In this document: positions 22,690-33,899 of the stretch, piece by piece
Numbering within the stretch: the stretch's first letter is position 1
How the letters are laid out: the number at the start of each line of letters is the position of its first letter
From: Adiantum capillus-veneris
Taxonomy: Eukaryota; Streptophyta; Polypodiopsida; Polypodiales; Pteridaceae
Assembly: GCA_014529385.2 (NCBI GenBank)
Contig: CM043945.1
Span: forward strand, 151,873,741-151,937,740
Reading direction: 5' to 3'
Length of the DNA stretch: 64,000 nucleotides
Made by a program: the position numbers and the translations under genes
The notes under the pieces: generated by a model
What the model saw: only the letters and a program-made list of their open reading frames with translations
The model's database searches: none
Told to the model about the DNA's origin: nothing

Positions 22690-23851
22690 TCATAGCTGTA
22701 GCATATTTTCATTCAGCCTTGAGGCTAGAGACTAGCAACTAGTAACTATCTTGTAGTTTGATAAAGAGCTAACTACCTCTACAAAGCCATGCAAAAATAT
22801 ATATATTGGATTCCTAGATTTCTTCCTTTCTCAAAATGAAAAATACCCCTATCGACACATTTGAGAAGTGGCTTTCTCATTGTCCAATGCTGCAAGTAGC
22901 AACCATAATTTTTTCATATGACAGCAATCGCTGTGGGACGCATGTGTAACCTCACCATCCTATCTTATTGCAGTATTAGCAAAAACCACGATTAATTTGT
23001 CAAACCATGGGACGAAGCTGACTCAACTAGTGCATAGAGGCTACAAGAAGTTGTCAATCTCTCGAAAAACAACTAACAACTCGCATCTAACTCAAGCTAC
23101 ACTCAAGCGACTAAAATCACCAAAAGCCAATCGCTCATCGGTAAAAAATTCACATTCGTTACAGCATCAAATGACATCCAAACATAACGAAATTTCTAGG
23201 AAAAGTTTACAAGACCTAAGCACACATGGCTATGGTCTCAAATCCCACTTTAGGTCAAGTTCCAAAATCCGATTATTAACAGCAGTGGATTTTTGACCTA
23301 GTCGTTTTCGACCCAGAATGCATCTAAATACTTAGCAATGATGCCCCAATATCCCGCCTATGCTTAGTTTTCGATTTAAAAGTGTAAATTTCTAGCTATG
23401 ATGAAATTAGGCCGTGGGTCGGAGACGCCAAAAGCTACGAAATACTGTGAATGGCTTACGTCAATGCGTAGAGCTCTTACCTGCGGTTGCAATGCAACAT
23501 ACGCATTCGCAATGTGACAATTGGAGAGGGAGTAGGAAGCGCGAGAAGGAGAGAAGAGAGTGTCGTTAGCTCACGCTGTGTATTTATTATCCAAAAACTT
23601 ATAACAAACTTACAAAAATTGGCTTTTATACCTTAGCCAAGGTTTTTGGGTGGTCAAAACTAATAATCTAGAGTTCTACGAAAGCTGGGAAATGACTGGC
23701 TGATACAATCTGGAAGCTTGTAGCCACGGCTCATTAATTACAAGGTTTATCCGAGAAAATAGGAGTTACAATATTCCCAATTTATCAAAATAATAAAATT
23801 TTTACAAGGAGAACTCCGAAAAATGGTGTCCACGTTAGCTTGCTGCTAACA
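22690..23851 (-). repeat. LTR-like region of a minus-strand element (left end unclear)
   Basis: On the minus strand a polypurine tract (23865-23852) is followed at 23851 by TGTTAGCAGCAAGC. Downstream are a TATA-like GGTATAAAAGCC (23619-23630 on plus) and an AATAAATAC poly(A)-type signal near 23585. A splice-donor-like CAG/GTAAGAG lies near 23480. This is how a 3' LTR should look. The far end is not defined. TG at 23561 would give a 291-bp LTR but leaves almost no R/U5. Confidence 0.5.
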
Positions 23852-23865
23852 TTCCCCCCTCCTCG
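23852..23865 (-). promoter_or_regulatory. Polypurine tract, minus strand
   Basis: CGAGGAGGGGGGAA (minus sense) lies directly before TGTTAGC. Confidence 0.65.
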
Positions 23866-23879
23866 CGTGTGTCGTCCCT

Positions 23880-24869
23880 TGACACATCTTTATGGGATGA
23901 AGTAGTCTTCAGGTTGACGGAGGACGAGGCGGTCTTTAAGTGCGTCCAGCGCCTTCTGGTATCTGATTCTTTGTTCTTTGTCAGACACTTGCAAAAAGTG
24001 CATGTTGACTTGATTCTTCAGCTCCGCCGCTAAGTAGCCTACAAACCTGGTTGTTAGGTTGCTTATCACTGGCGTAAATATCTTCGTTCGTCAGGTGAAG
24101 AATCCAGTGTAGAATGCTTCTTCAAAGGCTAGCAGATTATTCGAGGGCAGGAACATGCATCTGGCATAGAATCCATAAAGGATTTCTTTTGAAGGTTGCC
24201 CACTCAGATTATAGCATAAGACTTTGTTTCCTTCCAAGAATGAGAACCATGGGGCTCCTGTCTGCTCAGGCTCATTGAAAACTTGTATGCATGTGAGTAG
24301 CATCCTGCAGATCTTATATAACATTGCACAGGAGAGATATGGCAGACTCTTGAAGAATGACATGGCACCTGTTAGGGTTTTCACCATGTATTCGTCTGTC
24401 GCTTGGACTCTCTCTAGAGCCGGAAGCCTGAGGAAGTTGAGCCAAGTTGGCCTCTTCTTCTGTGCTGTGATTGTTTAAGCTTTAATTCCAATTCTAAGTC
24501 CTTGTTTTTCTTTTCAAGTGCCTTGTACACTTCATCAGTTACCTTGGTCAAGGCGACGGCTGGGTTTTCTCTGATTTGCAGCCGTAAGAAAATGGCCTGA
24601 TCATTGATTCTCTGTTCAGAATATTGTAGGGAAGCATTGGAAACATCTAACTGCACTTGAATTTTCTGAGCCGACAGAGAGGTTGTAAGAAGTTCATTTT
24701 TAACTTCTGTCAGCTGCTCGTCTTCTACTTTGCAGGCATCAGATAATTTAGTGAGGAGATCACCTAGCTCCTCCATTTCTTTTTGTTGTTTATCTCTGGC
24801 CATTTGATGTTGTTCCACTTCTGCCTTCAGTTGTTGCCCTTGCCTTTGGAGATCAGTGATGATAATCAT
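23880..24869 (-). pseudogene. Coiled-coil ORF and tail of the extra 3' open reading region
   Basis: The frame 24869-24414 encodes a predicted long coiled coil (LQRQGQQLKAEVEQHQMARD, KQQKEMEELGDLLTKL, DVYKALEKKNKDLELEL-like heptads), ending in a short basic tail. A second frame (24387-24091) gives SFFKSLPYLSCAMLYKICRM and, past a stop, YLAAELKNQVNMHFLQV and YQKALDALKDRLVL before the PPT. Large plant Ty3 elements often carry an extra ORF between pol and the 3' LTR, and that position fits. The function is unknown; a structural or envelope-position protein is only a guess. Confidence 0.5.
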
Positions 24870-24899
24870 TCTGTCTTCTAGCTCTCCTTTAAGAGCGTC

Positions 24900-25640
24900 A
24901 TCACCATTTCTAGTTCCTTGGCCTTTGTGCTACGGTTCAAAGCTGCTGAACGGAGTCTCTCCATCATTTCTTGCATCTGACGTACATATTCATTGACCAG
25001 TATTATAACTTCATCATTTGTCTACCACTCCTCCTGTCATGCTAGCAGGAATGTGCCTCCAGTCTCGTGTGTTGCTTCTTGTTGCGTCGTAATTGCTGGT
25101 GGTTCTTGTGTGGAGGTAGATGATCGGTCTTCTTCTTGGCCATCTTGAGCCTTTGATGCTTCCACGGTTTCTGGCTGAGTAGAAGTGGATGGTGTTGTCT
25201 CAACCCTTGCTGTCTCTTCAGGTGCCGACCTTTCTTCCTTCTTTGGCTCGGGCTTCGTCTCATGTGTAGTGGTAGGCTCTTTTCTGTATCTGCTTCCTTA
25301 TCAGATTCTTATTCCGATTGACTTGTCTTTTCTTCTTCCGGATTTTGAGTCTCTTCTGCTGTCTGCTCCGGTTCTAGCTGGCTTCTTTTTCCTTTTGTCC
25401 GTCTGGGTGGTCAGCTTCTTGTGTAGATTTTTTTTGTTGGGTGGACTCAGAATGTTTCTCTTTTTCAGTCTCTGCTTCTTCATTGGTACCTTTGCCTACT
25501 GGTGATGGTGGTGGGCTAGGCATGGGATGGTCTTGTTGTTCTGAAGGCGATGACACGGGTCGGGGAGATCCATGGTTTTTCTCTTGTGTAGCCATTTCCT
25601 CAGCTTTCTTTGCAACTTCTTCTGCCTCTTTCAGCTTTAG
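24900..25640 (-). pseudogene. Low-complexity Pro/Ser/Glu/Lys-rich linker of the extra ORF
   Basis: Successive frames are rich in P, S, E, K and Q (MATQEKNHGSPRPVSSPS, SPPPSPVGKGTNEEAETEK, STQQKKSTQEADHPDGQ). This looks like a disordered linker between the globular N-terminal part (26554-25967) and the coiled coil. Several frameshifts are present. Confidence 0.4.
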
Positions 25641-25966
25641 GGCTTCGTCCTATTGGTACATTCTTTTCTAAATATTATGTCGGATCATCTGCCTCTTTTC
25701 TGGTATGATGCTTTGTTCGAGGTCGTTTCAATCCTGTGGGTATCCACTTTTCTGGGTCCTTCCCTTGTGCTTGCCTACTGCACTAATAAGCCTATTTTTC
25801 TCTTTCAAAACGCGCTTGTTTTTGAGATGGCTCCTCTTAGTGTGCAGCCATAGCTTTCCTCTTCATCTCTTCTCTCCGAGCTCTCTTTTCTTCGTTGTTA
25901 GAGCTCTCGCTACTGTGCCGTTCTGGTGAGTTGTGAGCTGACTCATGATCTAATTTCTGTAACCTT

Positions 25967-26560
25967 TTACCTGACCCTGTGGAGAGGGTTGTGCTGCCAA
26001 AATCCATGTATTCTGATTAGGCATAGGCAGTAGGTTGTCGGCCATACCGATGGCATATACGCTATTCTAGTCAACACCTCTAGCACGCCCAAGTATACGA
26101 TTTTGGCCATTCCTTCAGTGGGCAATCTGAGTGCCTCTGCCACTATGTCTTTTGTGATTACTACCTCGACCTTGTTCCCTTGGGTGTCGGATATTTGTGC
26201 GGTTCCGTCCTCTTTGATGGTGGATAGAAGCTCGTAAGCTTTCTGAAAGTCCACTCCGCAAGGCTCTTGTTCGTAGAAATGCCGAAGCCCCAACCTGCAG
26301 TTAGTCTCTTTGGTCTTTGGCTTGGTAGCTACATCATAGATCTCTTTAGGCAGGAGTTGCAACTCCACTTGATTCCCTTCTCCACTCTTGAACCTGCTAG
26401 TGAAGACCGTGGTGTGGTGTTCTTCCAGTTGTTCTCTAGAAAGGTAAGATGCCTTTGCTGCTTTGACCGACTCGGGGTCTAGTTGATACGCAGGCAGTTC
26501 TTGTAGTTTCTCTTTCGGGTTTAGCTTCTTCTTGGCCCTCACCGCTGCTTGCAATTGCTC
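25967..26560 (-). pseudogene. Globular N-terminal part of the extra retroelement ORF (PMD-like)
   Basis: The frame 26554-25967 reads KKKLNPKEKLQELPAYQLD, HFYEQEPCGVDFQKAYELL and VVITKDIVAEALRLPTEG. The pattern (a region scored as promoter-plus-helices followed by V-I-t-x-d-I-i-a-x-a-L-x-L-P-x-x-G) resembles the mobile-domain-like ORFs found in plant retroelements. I cannot name a family with certainty. On the minus strand it is directly preceded by a pyrimidine-rich stretch and CTGAACAG/GAGCAATTG, a plausible splice acceptor, so it may be made from a spliced RNA. Confidence 0.45.
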
Positions 26561-26599
26561 CTGTTCAGTGAATAGAGGGCAACGTTAGCAGATATGTCG

Positions 26600-28760
26600 G
26601 GCTTTTCTCTGGAATGTCCTTTTAGACTGAAATGCTGACAACTTTGTCCAAATTGCTTCAAATCAATTTTTGAACAAGAAAAGATGCATAAAATCATGCA
26701 AGGAACAAAACTGTATGGTCAAAATAAAAATTTGCAACCAAAGTATGCGATTATTTACAGCTGAGGAAAATTTCCAACTTTTTGTAACCTTGGCTTTATA
26801 AGCTTGAAGTATATACCCAATACATGCTCTGAGTTAATTTTGGGCTCATTTGGATGCACAGGGTGAAAATGGTACCAGATTTTGGCTTTAGGTTTCTGAA
26901 ACAGTAGATATAAAGGTAATTTGAGATTTTGAACTCCAAATTGATTCAAAATTGGCTAGTGGACACGTCACAACATGTACTTTGGATGTATGATGGCAAA
27001 ATATCAAAATTCTCCAATTTTGACCAAAAAGTAAATAATTGCGATTATTAACTTTTCTTCCAAAATTGACATTTTTTGGTACAAACTAATTCTAGGAATG
27101 GTATAGACCTTGAGTATGAGATATGAGGTGATTTGGATCAAGAAAAGTTTTTCATAACCCAAATTTTGGCTTGCAAAGACTTCTTTGCGTTTTTTGGCAA
27201 TTTTACAAATAATGGGTGGTCACTTTGGCTCATACTTGATTTTTGGCATGTATAGAGTGTACACATGATAGGTGAGATGATTTGACAATTTTCAAGAAAA
27301 ATTGATACAAAAGTAAATAATCGCAATTATTAACTTCAGTGACAAAAACTTTGCAAAACCCACAAATTTTGACCTAGACATGTTTCATACACCTAATACA
27401 AGTCCTAAATTGAATTTGGTCAAGTTTGGTCATGCCGGCATCACTTTGTGCTCTGTCGACTCTGAAATCATCATTTTTTGTGATTACTCTGTCTGTTGGG
27501 TTGGTCGGTCAACTTTGAGGCTTTGACTTGTCCGTAACATATTCATGAAGCAACGTGTCCAATTCTGGCTCATTTGGAGTCAGTTTGACCTCGTATGTCG
27601 AATTTGACGCTTTGTAACCTTCGAGCCGTTTTCTGCTTTTCGAGGGCTTTTCTTGATGGATTTCACCAAACCAATCATATACATTGTATATGAACCTCAT
27701 TAGCAAGCCATCTGTGGAGTCAAGTCAGAATTTTGGCATTTGCCAAAAACCTAACTTTTCTACTAGGGACCCCCTTGACCCCAGCCGAATGGTCATCTGA
27801 TGGTATAGAGAGGTTCTATTATGCTAGGGCATGCTATGGTTCAAATCCCATCCGATTTGGTCAAGCTGGCCGGCCGCTATGGTCAGTTTTAGTTCGTAGG
27901 TCTTCGTACACTGCTCGATTTCTAGGGTTTTTTCTAAGGCTTTAGACTAGCTATCGGCCATACAAAATGGATCATTATCGAGTAAAGAACTTACCCCTCA
28001 TGTATCGTGTGAGATGGCACTAAAAAAGGTCAATTAGGGGCTACGGAAATGTCGCGTGAAAGAGGCCAAAATCTCTCTCTACAAAGGCGCCAAGTAGAAA
28101 TGAGGTGGTTTTAGCCTGCCATGGATATCTATACCTGGACTTCCTGAACCAAATTTCACCAGATTCCCCCGTTAATCCTATTAAGCCGTGAAATTTATGT
28201 TAGACTCACAAATTCCCCTGATCGGATTCATGTAGCTCATTCCGCAAGAATTTTGCAAAAGTGGGCCTGGCCGCCTAATTTAGGCTTCCCGCTTCCATCT
28301 TCTGATTTCATTGAAATTTTTTGTGCTTGTCCATCTTGTCTTTCTGATCATCATCATGTCTTTCATTTTTCCATCTCAGCTTCCCTGCTATTTGTTATTA
28401 ATTTTGACCTATTTATTTGAAAAAATCAAAGAAAATAGCAAAATGCTCTAAAAAAGTAAAGTAAAAATCCAATAAGTAAAATGATCCCTTGAAAACACAG
28501 CTTTATTGTTTTTTGTTGGATTTCTTCATTTTTAAGCCTCCTTATCAACAAAAATGATGAAAAATACCAAAAAAAGGACTATTTTTAATGATTTTCTGAT
28601 AGTATATACACTATTTACACTCATCAGGAAGATATTATCAGTGAATTTTCCTTGATGATGAATTATAAGGGCATTATTAGGTAATTTTGCAAAAAAATCA
28701 CACGTTAACATATAACTTTTTCCTCCCTCTTCAAACATTGCCCTTAATTACTTAGTACTT
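26600..28760 (-). other. AT-rich non-coding region, possible LTR of the minus-strand Ty3 element
   Basis: There is no coding region. It follows a purine-rich tract at 28770-28790 (minus sense GAGGAGGGGTGGAAGGG), so it may be that element's 3' LTR. It contains an imperfect palindrome (AGTAAATAATCGCAATTATT type) at 27030-27055 and 27312-27336, with a half copy near 26743-26760. A related copy lies at 36566, upstream of gag. No TG...CA ends or second full copy could be fixed. Confidence 0.4.
27794..27860 (+). repeat. tRNA-derived SINE head or tRNA-like relic
   Basis: The A-box-like TGGTATAGAGAGG (27801-27813) is followed by GGTTCAAATCC (27838-27848), an exact pol III B-box. The T-arm does not pair properly and there is no acceptor stem, so it is not a tRNA gene. 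A SINE promoter relic is the best reading. Confidence 0.5.
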
Positions 28761-29380
28761 AGTGCCCTTCCACCCCTCCTCGATGGCGTACTCCGAAACG
28801 ACTGTGTGCATGGGTTGAAAAATTGTGTCTATGCATAGCCGTGATTGGCTCTACCATGATATGAAAATCAATGCAATTGAAACCAATATGTTGTGAGAGC
28901 TGGGTCTTAAGTAATTAACTCAAGGGTTTCCAATGTCAAGGTTTGCTACTGATGTCTTCCAACGAGAAAATATTGTAGCTTTTGTGCTCTCTGCTTGATC
29001 GTACCATCAGGGTGCTTTAGCACTCTGATTTCTTGAGTTGTTGGTAGCACTTTCAACTGTTGTCGAGCTTTTTCTCTCCATTGGTAGCTCGGTCGGCTTG
29101 GTGCTGCATGGTGTGGTGGAGTCTGTTGAGATTTAACTCGTCATAACTTGATTGGTTTCGCGGGTTGTGGAGAAGATAAGTGCTCCTTTTTCTTCCAAAA
29201 CATTTTCATGTTAGGTTCCTTGCTCGGAGATACTCAATTTTGTGTTCGAACCCTTGGAACCTTCTTTTGTTTTGTCGGTGAAGTTTTAGGCACCCAGATC
29301 TAATTCGGTTTATTCGTAAGCTGTGCTTTTGGTACCCAAATTTTCCTGAGTCCTTGCATGCTACATGTAGCATTTGATTG

Positions 29381-29942
29381 TCAAGGGGATGGAGAAGATT
29401 GGCTTCGTGGATTGGTCTTCTGATTGCTTCTTTTCCATTCTTCCTTGCTTGGTGCAATTGAAACAATGAGTTGCCCTCCTTTAGGTGATAGCTTTAGTTG
29501 ATCCGTATCCCAATCTGGTACTACTTTGTATGTACACATCCAGGGTATTCCAAGAATCATTGTCTCATTCATGTGTTCATCTGGCAAGCATACAAACTGA
29601 CGAGGACATGAACATCCATGTACTATCACATTCAAGTTGACTACTCCCAATGTTGGAGTTGGATTCTTGTTGCATCCCTTGATTGTTGTTATTCTTGCTA
29701 TCAATGCTTGACTTGTTGCCTTCTTGTATGTGGAATAACTGACTGCATTCACTCTAGATCATGTGTCTACCAAAGCATTGGTGCTATGGTTGTTGAGCTA
29801 TACTTTGATGCGCAGATCCATTCCATCTAACCAGTCATCATCTATTGAAACTACGTCTTTAGGTAATTCACATTGTTGATCATCTATTTCCAAAGTGTTG
29901 ATGGGAATCGGTATCTGTTGATTCTTGAGAGTAGCTTTACGT
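29381..29942 (-). pseudogene. Retropepsin-like domain 2, downstream of integrase
   Basis: The minus-strand frame reads LRIKV-stop-LNNHSTNALVDT-stop-SRVNAVSYSTYKK. The second stop is TGA at the codon after DT, where Gly of DTGS is expected. Next come TIKGCNKNPTPTLGVVNL and NVIVHGCSCPRQFVCLPDE, then the flap/second-half signature MILGIPWM. This is a full retropepsin pattern, placed after integrase instead of before RT. A basic tail with repeated IWVPK follows. It may be a relic of a second, inserted element or part of a rearranged pol. Confidence 0.75.
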
Positions 29943-31648
29943 TTGACTGCTCAAAGTCTAGCTTCCTCTTGGGCTTCATCAATAACCTGCTATCGCTTGA
30001 TCTTCCTTTGTTTGGCTGCATGCATTCTCTCTAGCAATTCATTGGTGAGTTACAAATTGTATTTCTTTAAACGACATCCACTAATTCAATTAGCCATTGG
30101 TTCAGCATCTAGGGTGGATAATTTTACTGCTCCACTAGGAGATACATCTTCAATGATAAATGGTCCATTTTCCCTTTTCTTAAACTTGGGAATGTGTTGC
30201 TTAAGGGAATAAACTAGAACTAAGTCCCCTTTCTTGAAGATTTTTGTGATTAAGTGGGAATCAAAAAACTGTTTTTATTTCTGCTTTTGTGCATAGATAT
30301 GAGCTACATCAGTTAGCCTTTGCTTGTCTAGCTTTTCCAAATCTTCAACTCTTTCTGACAATTCATGTCCGGTCCACTCAAGATTCTGTGCTACCCTTAA
30401 TGTCGGCAATAGAAATTCTATTGGCAGTATGGTATCAAGACCATAAACAAGGTTAAAGGGTGTAGCATTTAGAGCTGTTTTGAATGAAACTCGATAAACC
30501 CATAGAGCAGCATGGAGATTCATTTCCTAGTCTGTCCTTCCTGAACTAACCACTTTAGTCAGCAGGGAGCTAAGAATTTTATTCGTATGCTCAGCTTGTC
30601 TGTTTGCTTATAGGTGATATGGAGTTGATTTGGTATGGATGACCATAAACTCATTAAGCAAATACTCTATTACCTCATTGAGGAAATGAGTTCCCCGATC
30701 ATTGAAAATCTCTATGGGCAGTCCATATCTCGTGAATACATACTCATATAAGAATACAGCAGTGGTTCTGGCATCATTCTTTTGAGTTTCCTTGGCCCAC
30801 TTGGTCAAATAGTCCGTAGCTACAATGATATATTGAGCGTGGGTTCTATAAGCAGGTGGTTGTATTGGTCCAATAGAATCTATACCCCATTTTGCGAACG
30901 CTCTAGCCCCCATCATTGGTCTTAAGGGCATGCTGTCTACTCGTGTTGGCATTTTTGCTCGTTGACAAGCATCACACCTTTGAACATATTCTTTAGCATC
31001 TGCAAAAAGTGTTGGCCACCATATGCGTGCCATCAATAATGCTCTTGCGGTGATCTCACTAGAAAAGTGACCTATAGCTAATCCATCATGTGCTTGTTCT
31101 ATAATCGGAATATACTCGTTTTCATTTGCACAAAGATGCAAATGTTGATCTTTACCTCTCTGATACAAATGGTTTCCAATAAGAGCATAGTCTCTTGCTT
31201 CAGTTTCAATTGCTCTTTGACGACGTTTACTCATATCCTTAGGAAATGTTCGGTTTGATAAGTAAGTAACCAGATAATTACTCCACCTAGGAACAGATGA
31301 CATTTGAAACATTGTTACATGAGGAATGGGTGCTTGTTTTTGACATTGAGGGAAATATTTTACAAAAGATCTAACATCTCTCCTCATAGTCGGTCGAAAT
31401 ACTCCAAGTCTCAAGATTCGTTGCATAGTTTGGTCTTTCGCAAAGTGAAGTCCTACTATGGTAACATGTTCTTGACTTAGGTATTGTTCTTTTTCTTCAG
31501 GGTTAATGCATAAAAGCAATATCCCATCCCAATTTCTTTTGTATAGCCTTCCAGCTAGTAATTGATACATAGCCGATTGCTTGATTAAACAGATTGTGAT
31601 AAGAAGTGGTATTTGTGAATCCACTTGAGCTATTGTCATCAATGACAC
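29943..31648 (-). pseudogene. Ty3-type integrase with two zinc-binding modules
   Basis: One open frame from 31648 to 30608 contains two tandem modules. The first is GRLYKRNWDGILLLCI...HVTIVGLHFAKDQTMQRIL...KYFPQCQKQ. The second is GNHLYQRGKDQHLHLCANE...AHDGLAIGHFSSEITARALL...RCDACQRAK. The first has Phe in place of one zinc Cys. The catalytic core follows: WGIDSIGP (D), IFNDRGTHF (D), then stop at 30606 and the E region QAEHTNKIL. The C-terminal domain (FFDSHLITKIFKKGDLVLVY) runs to about 30070, after another stop. No RT or RNase H precedes it: only about 330 bp separate it from protease 1. Confidence 0.85.
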
Positions 31649-31976
31649 ATCTAGGTATCATTTTCACGGAGAACAAATAGGCATCTAGTAGATCATCGTC
31701 TATCCCTTTAGGTGATTCCTCTGGAGACTAATGGCATAGGTCGTGTTTTCACAATTTTGGTGTCTCTCTTTTGTCTATATCATTTTTTTCTTCTTGATTT
31801 CTAATTTGGAAAGTCAAAAACTTTTCCTCCCCTCCCCTCCCTTTAAGAGTAACTTAGCTCTCGTATGCTCTTTTTCTGACCCAAATCTTCTGAGGTAGCT
31901 AAGTGTTCATCTAACTCATCAGTTGCATCGTAATAGAGGTGTGAAAATACTTGTTGAGATTTCATTAAGTGGGTTC

Positions 31977-32670
31977 CTAATTTTCATTTTCAATGTTGAG
32001 GATTGACATCATTTGGATGGGAATTATGTTGTAGCCATCCATTGCAAATTGAGTAGGCATAGGCGTATTCACACATATATCCATTGTCGCTAAAATTTGA
32101 GTCCACTCGAATGGCTCAAATAAATGCTCTGGAAAGGGTTTAGGTACGTAAGCTTCGTCTGTGCAATCCCTTTCTAGGATACATTCTTCTCGTCTTAAGC
32201 TTCCATTTTCTGAAGCTCCGCACATTCAAACAGGAGTGTCTTTGTTTAACCAGAATGGAAGTTTAGTTTGAGCCGAAGAGACTGAATCAAACTCTTGCAT
32301 GGGTGTTTTCAATACATCTCTATAAGTGTGATCTTTTAGATTGACTCTTGTTATAGATCCCACCTGCTTCAAGTACAGATAGTTTTTTCCCCAATCTTGG
32401 ATAAGTTGTACCTGTCGCATGAAAGGTCTTCCCAATATGATTTCATAGTTTAGTTTTTTCCCAAAGTTTACTATGGCAAAAGTGTGTTGATATTCAATTC
32501 CACAGGAATTGACTATCACTTTTTCAAGTAGCCCTAGTGGTCTCTCAATGTGTCGTCAGCCAACTATAATTTCATTCAAGTTTGTCTAATGGCTGGCTAG
32601 CCCCAGGATTCACATACTGCTATAGTGGCTATGGCTATGCCACCTCCACTATCTAGTATTGCCATGGTTT
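31977..32670 (-). pseudogene. Retropepsin-like domain 1
   Basis: The active-site strand reads AILDSGGGIAIATIAV (about 32665-32615). Frame breaks follow, then ERPLGLLEK, VNSCGIEYQHTFAIVNFGK and NYEIILGRPFMRQVQLIQ. This is the usual D-S-G ... ILGRPF retropepsin layout. An acidic C-terminal stretch (32225-31977) follows. Stops lie near 32600, 32575, 32560 and at 32226. Confidence 0.82.
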
Positions 32671-32749
32671 AAATGTCATTTTATTTCACTGGGAGGGTGG
32701 TGTTTCCTTCTTCCCCTTCATAATATTCTCCGACCTTGTTCATAGGATC

Positions 32750-33870
32750 TGATCAAATCTCTTTTTTTTTCATTTATTTTTCAATTTTCCCAAATTCTTA
32801 GAGATTAACCCCATTATCCCCACCTTCTCTAGGATTTCCTGTAAATCATTCCATAAGTATGTTCTGAGTTTCAACAGTTCTCCCAAAGTAAGAGTGCATT
32901 TGATGAGTACAGACATGATTGAATGAATTTTGTCTACTTCTAGGGTCTGTTCAGCTCTTTTTACTTGAGTGGTCTTGCAAACGATGGATTCATCTTCGTT
33001 ATCTCCCAAGTAAGAATGTAATGTTTTTAATGTTAATGGTTTAGACATTCTGGAAGCTTTCGATCCGCAATCCCCGTACAAGGATTGTAAATCCATGTTC
33101 ATATCAGAAGGTAGGTTATCCAACCAGACTTCCTCTATAGGATCTCACTTTAAAGTTAGGCTTACATTATTGATCTCTCTCATTTTTTTCCATAAGTGTC
33201 CTGGCTAGTCTTCCTCTACAAATGGAATTCCGTCTAAGGCATCTTCGCTATTAGGTACTATAAGCACTGGTTCATTTGTTTCAAGGTGGGGTTCTACCAC
33301 CACATCCGATCTTGCTTTCCTTTCTTCTACCGCAAGCTTTTTAGGTTTTGCAATACTTTCAAGCTTGGGTTTTTGTTTATCCAGCATTTCTTGCATAATT
33401 CTTACCAAATTTTGATAAGCCTCCAGCTTTCTTGCTTCCATGTCTGGAGATGGATAGTTTTTCCATTTGTTTTCCATGTTTTGGTCTGCTTTAAGTCCTG
33501 CTTGGTAGGATTCCAAGGCATCATTAATAGGCTCATAAATTTTATCAACCAAAACGGATCCTCCAGATTTCACGGTTGTTTCCCTGAATTCCCTGCCAGT
33601 TTCTTTCAACTTGTCTTGGGCTAGCATTATGCTTTCTCTTTGATTTCAACCTGTTGTTTTTGTTTTCTGATCTCATATCTTTTGCTTCTACTCCTTTTGA
33701 TTCTTTGAGAAGAAATTTTTGTGTTCTCCGAATCATCAGAGGTGTTGTGTTTCTTTTTCTTTGCCTGGGCTCTAGTGATTACCTTGATTGGAACAATCGG
33801 TTCACTCTCTGATGAGCTACTAGGCATCACTTGGACTATGTTTACGACAGTTTTTCCCTTGTTCAATGGA
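32750..33870 (-). pseudogene. Gag-protease linker, Lys/Glu-rich
   Basis: Frames at 33866-33627 (ITRAQAKKKKHNTSDDSEN), 33627-33205 (coiled-coil-like: LESYQAGLKADQNMENKW, LVRIMQEMLDKQKPKLES) and 33123-32770 lie between the zinc knuckle and protease 1 in the same direction. Several stops separate them. I recognise no domain; the position suggests a gag-pol spacer. Confidence 0.5.
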
Positions 33871-33899
33871 TTCTTAGGAAAATCTTACGGAAAGTGTCC

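Noticed and set aside
23561-23851. A 291-bp LTR with ends at 23561 and 23851
   Set aside because: Ends look right but leave only about 30 bases for R and U5 after the TATA box; left end kept open.
27794-27860. Functional tRNA gene
   Set aside because: B-box is perfect but acceptor and T stems do not pair; treated as SINE-like relic.
26600-28760. Proof that this is the partner LTR of 36093-36914
   Set aside because: Only motif-level similarity is visible by eye; no aligned ends or target duplication.
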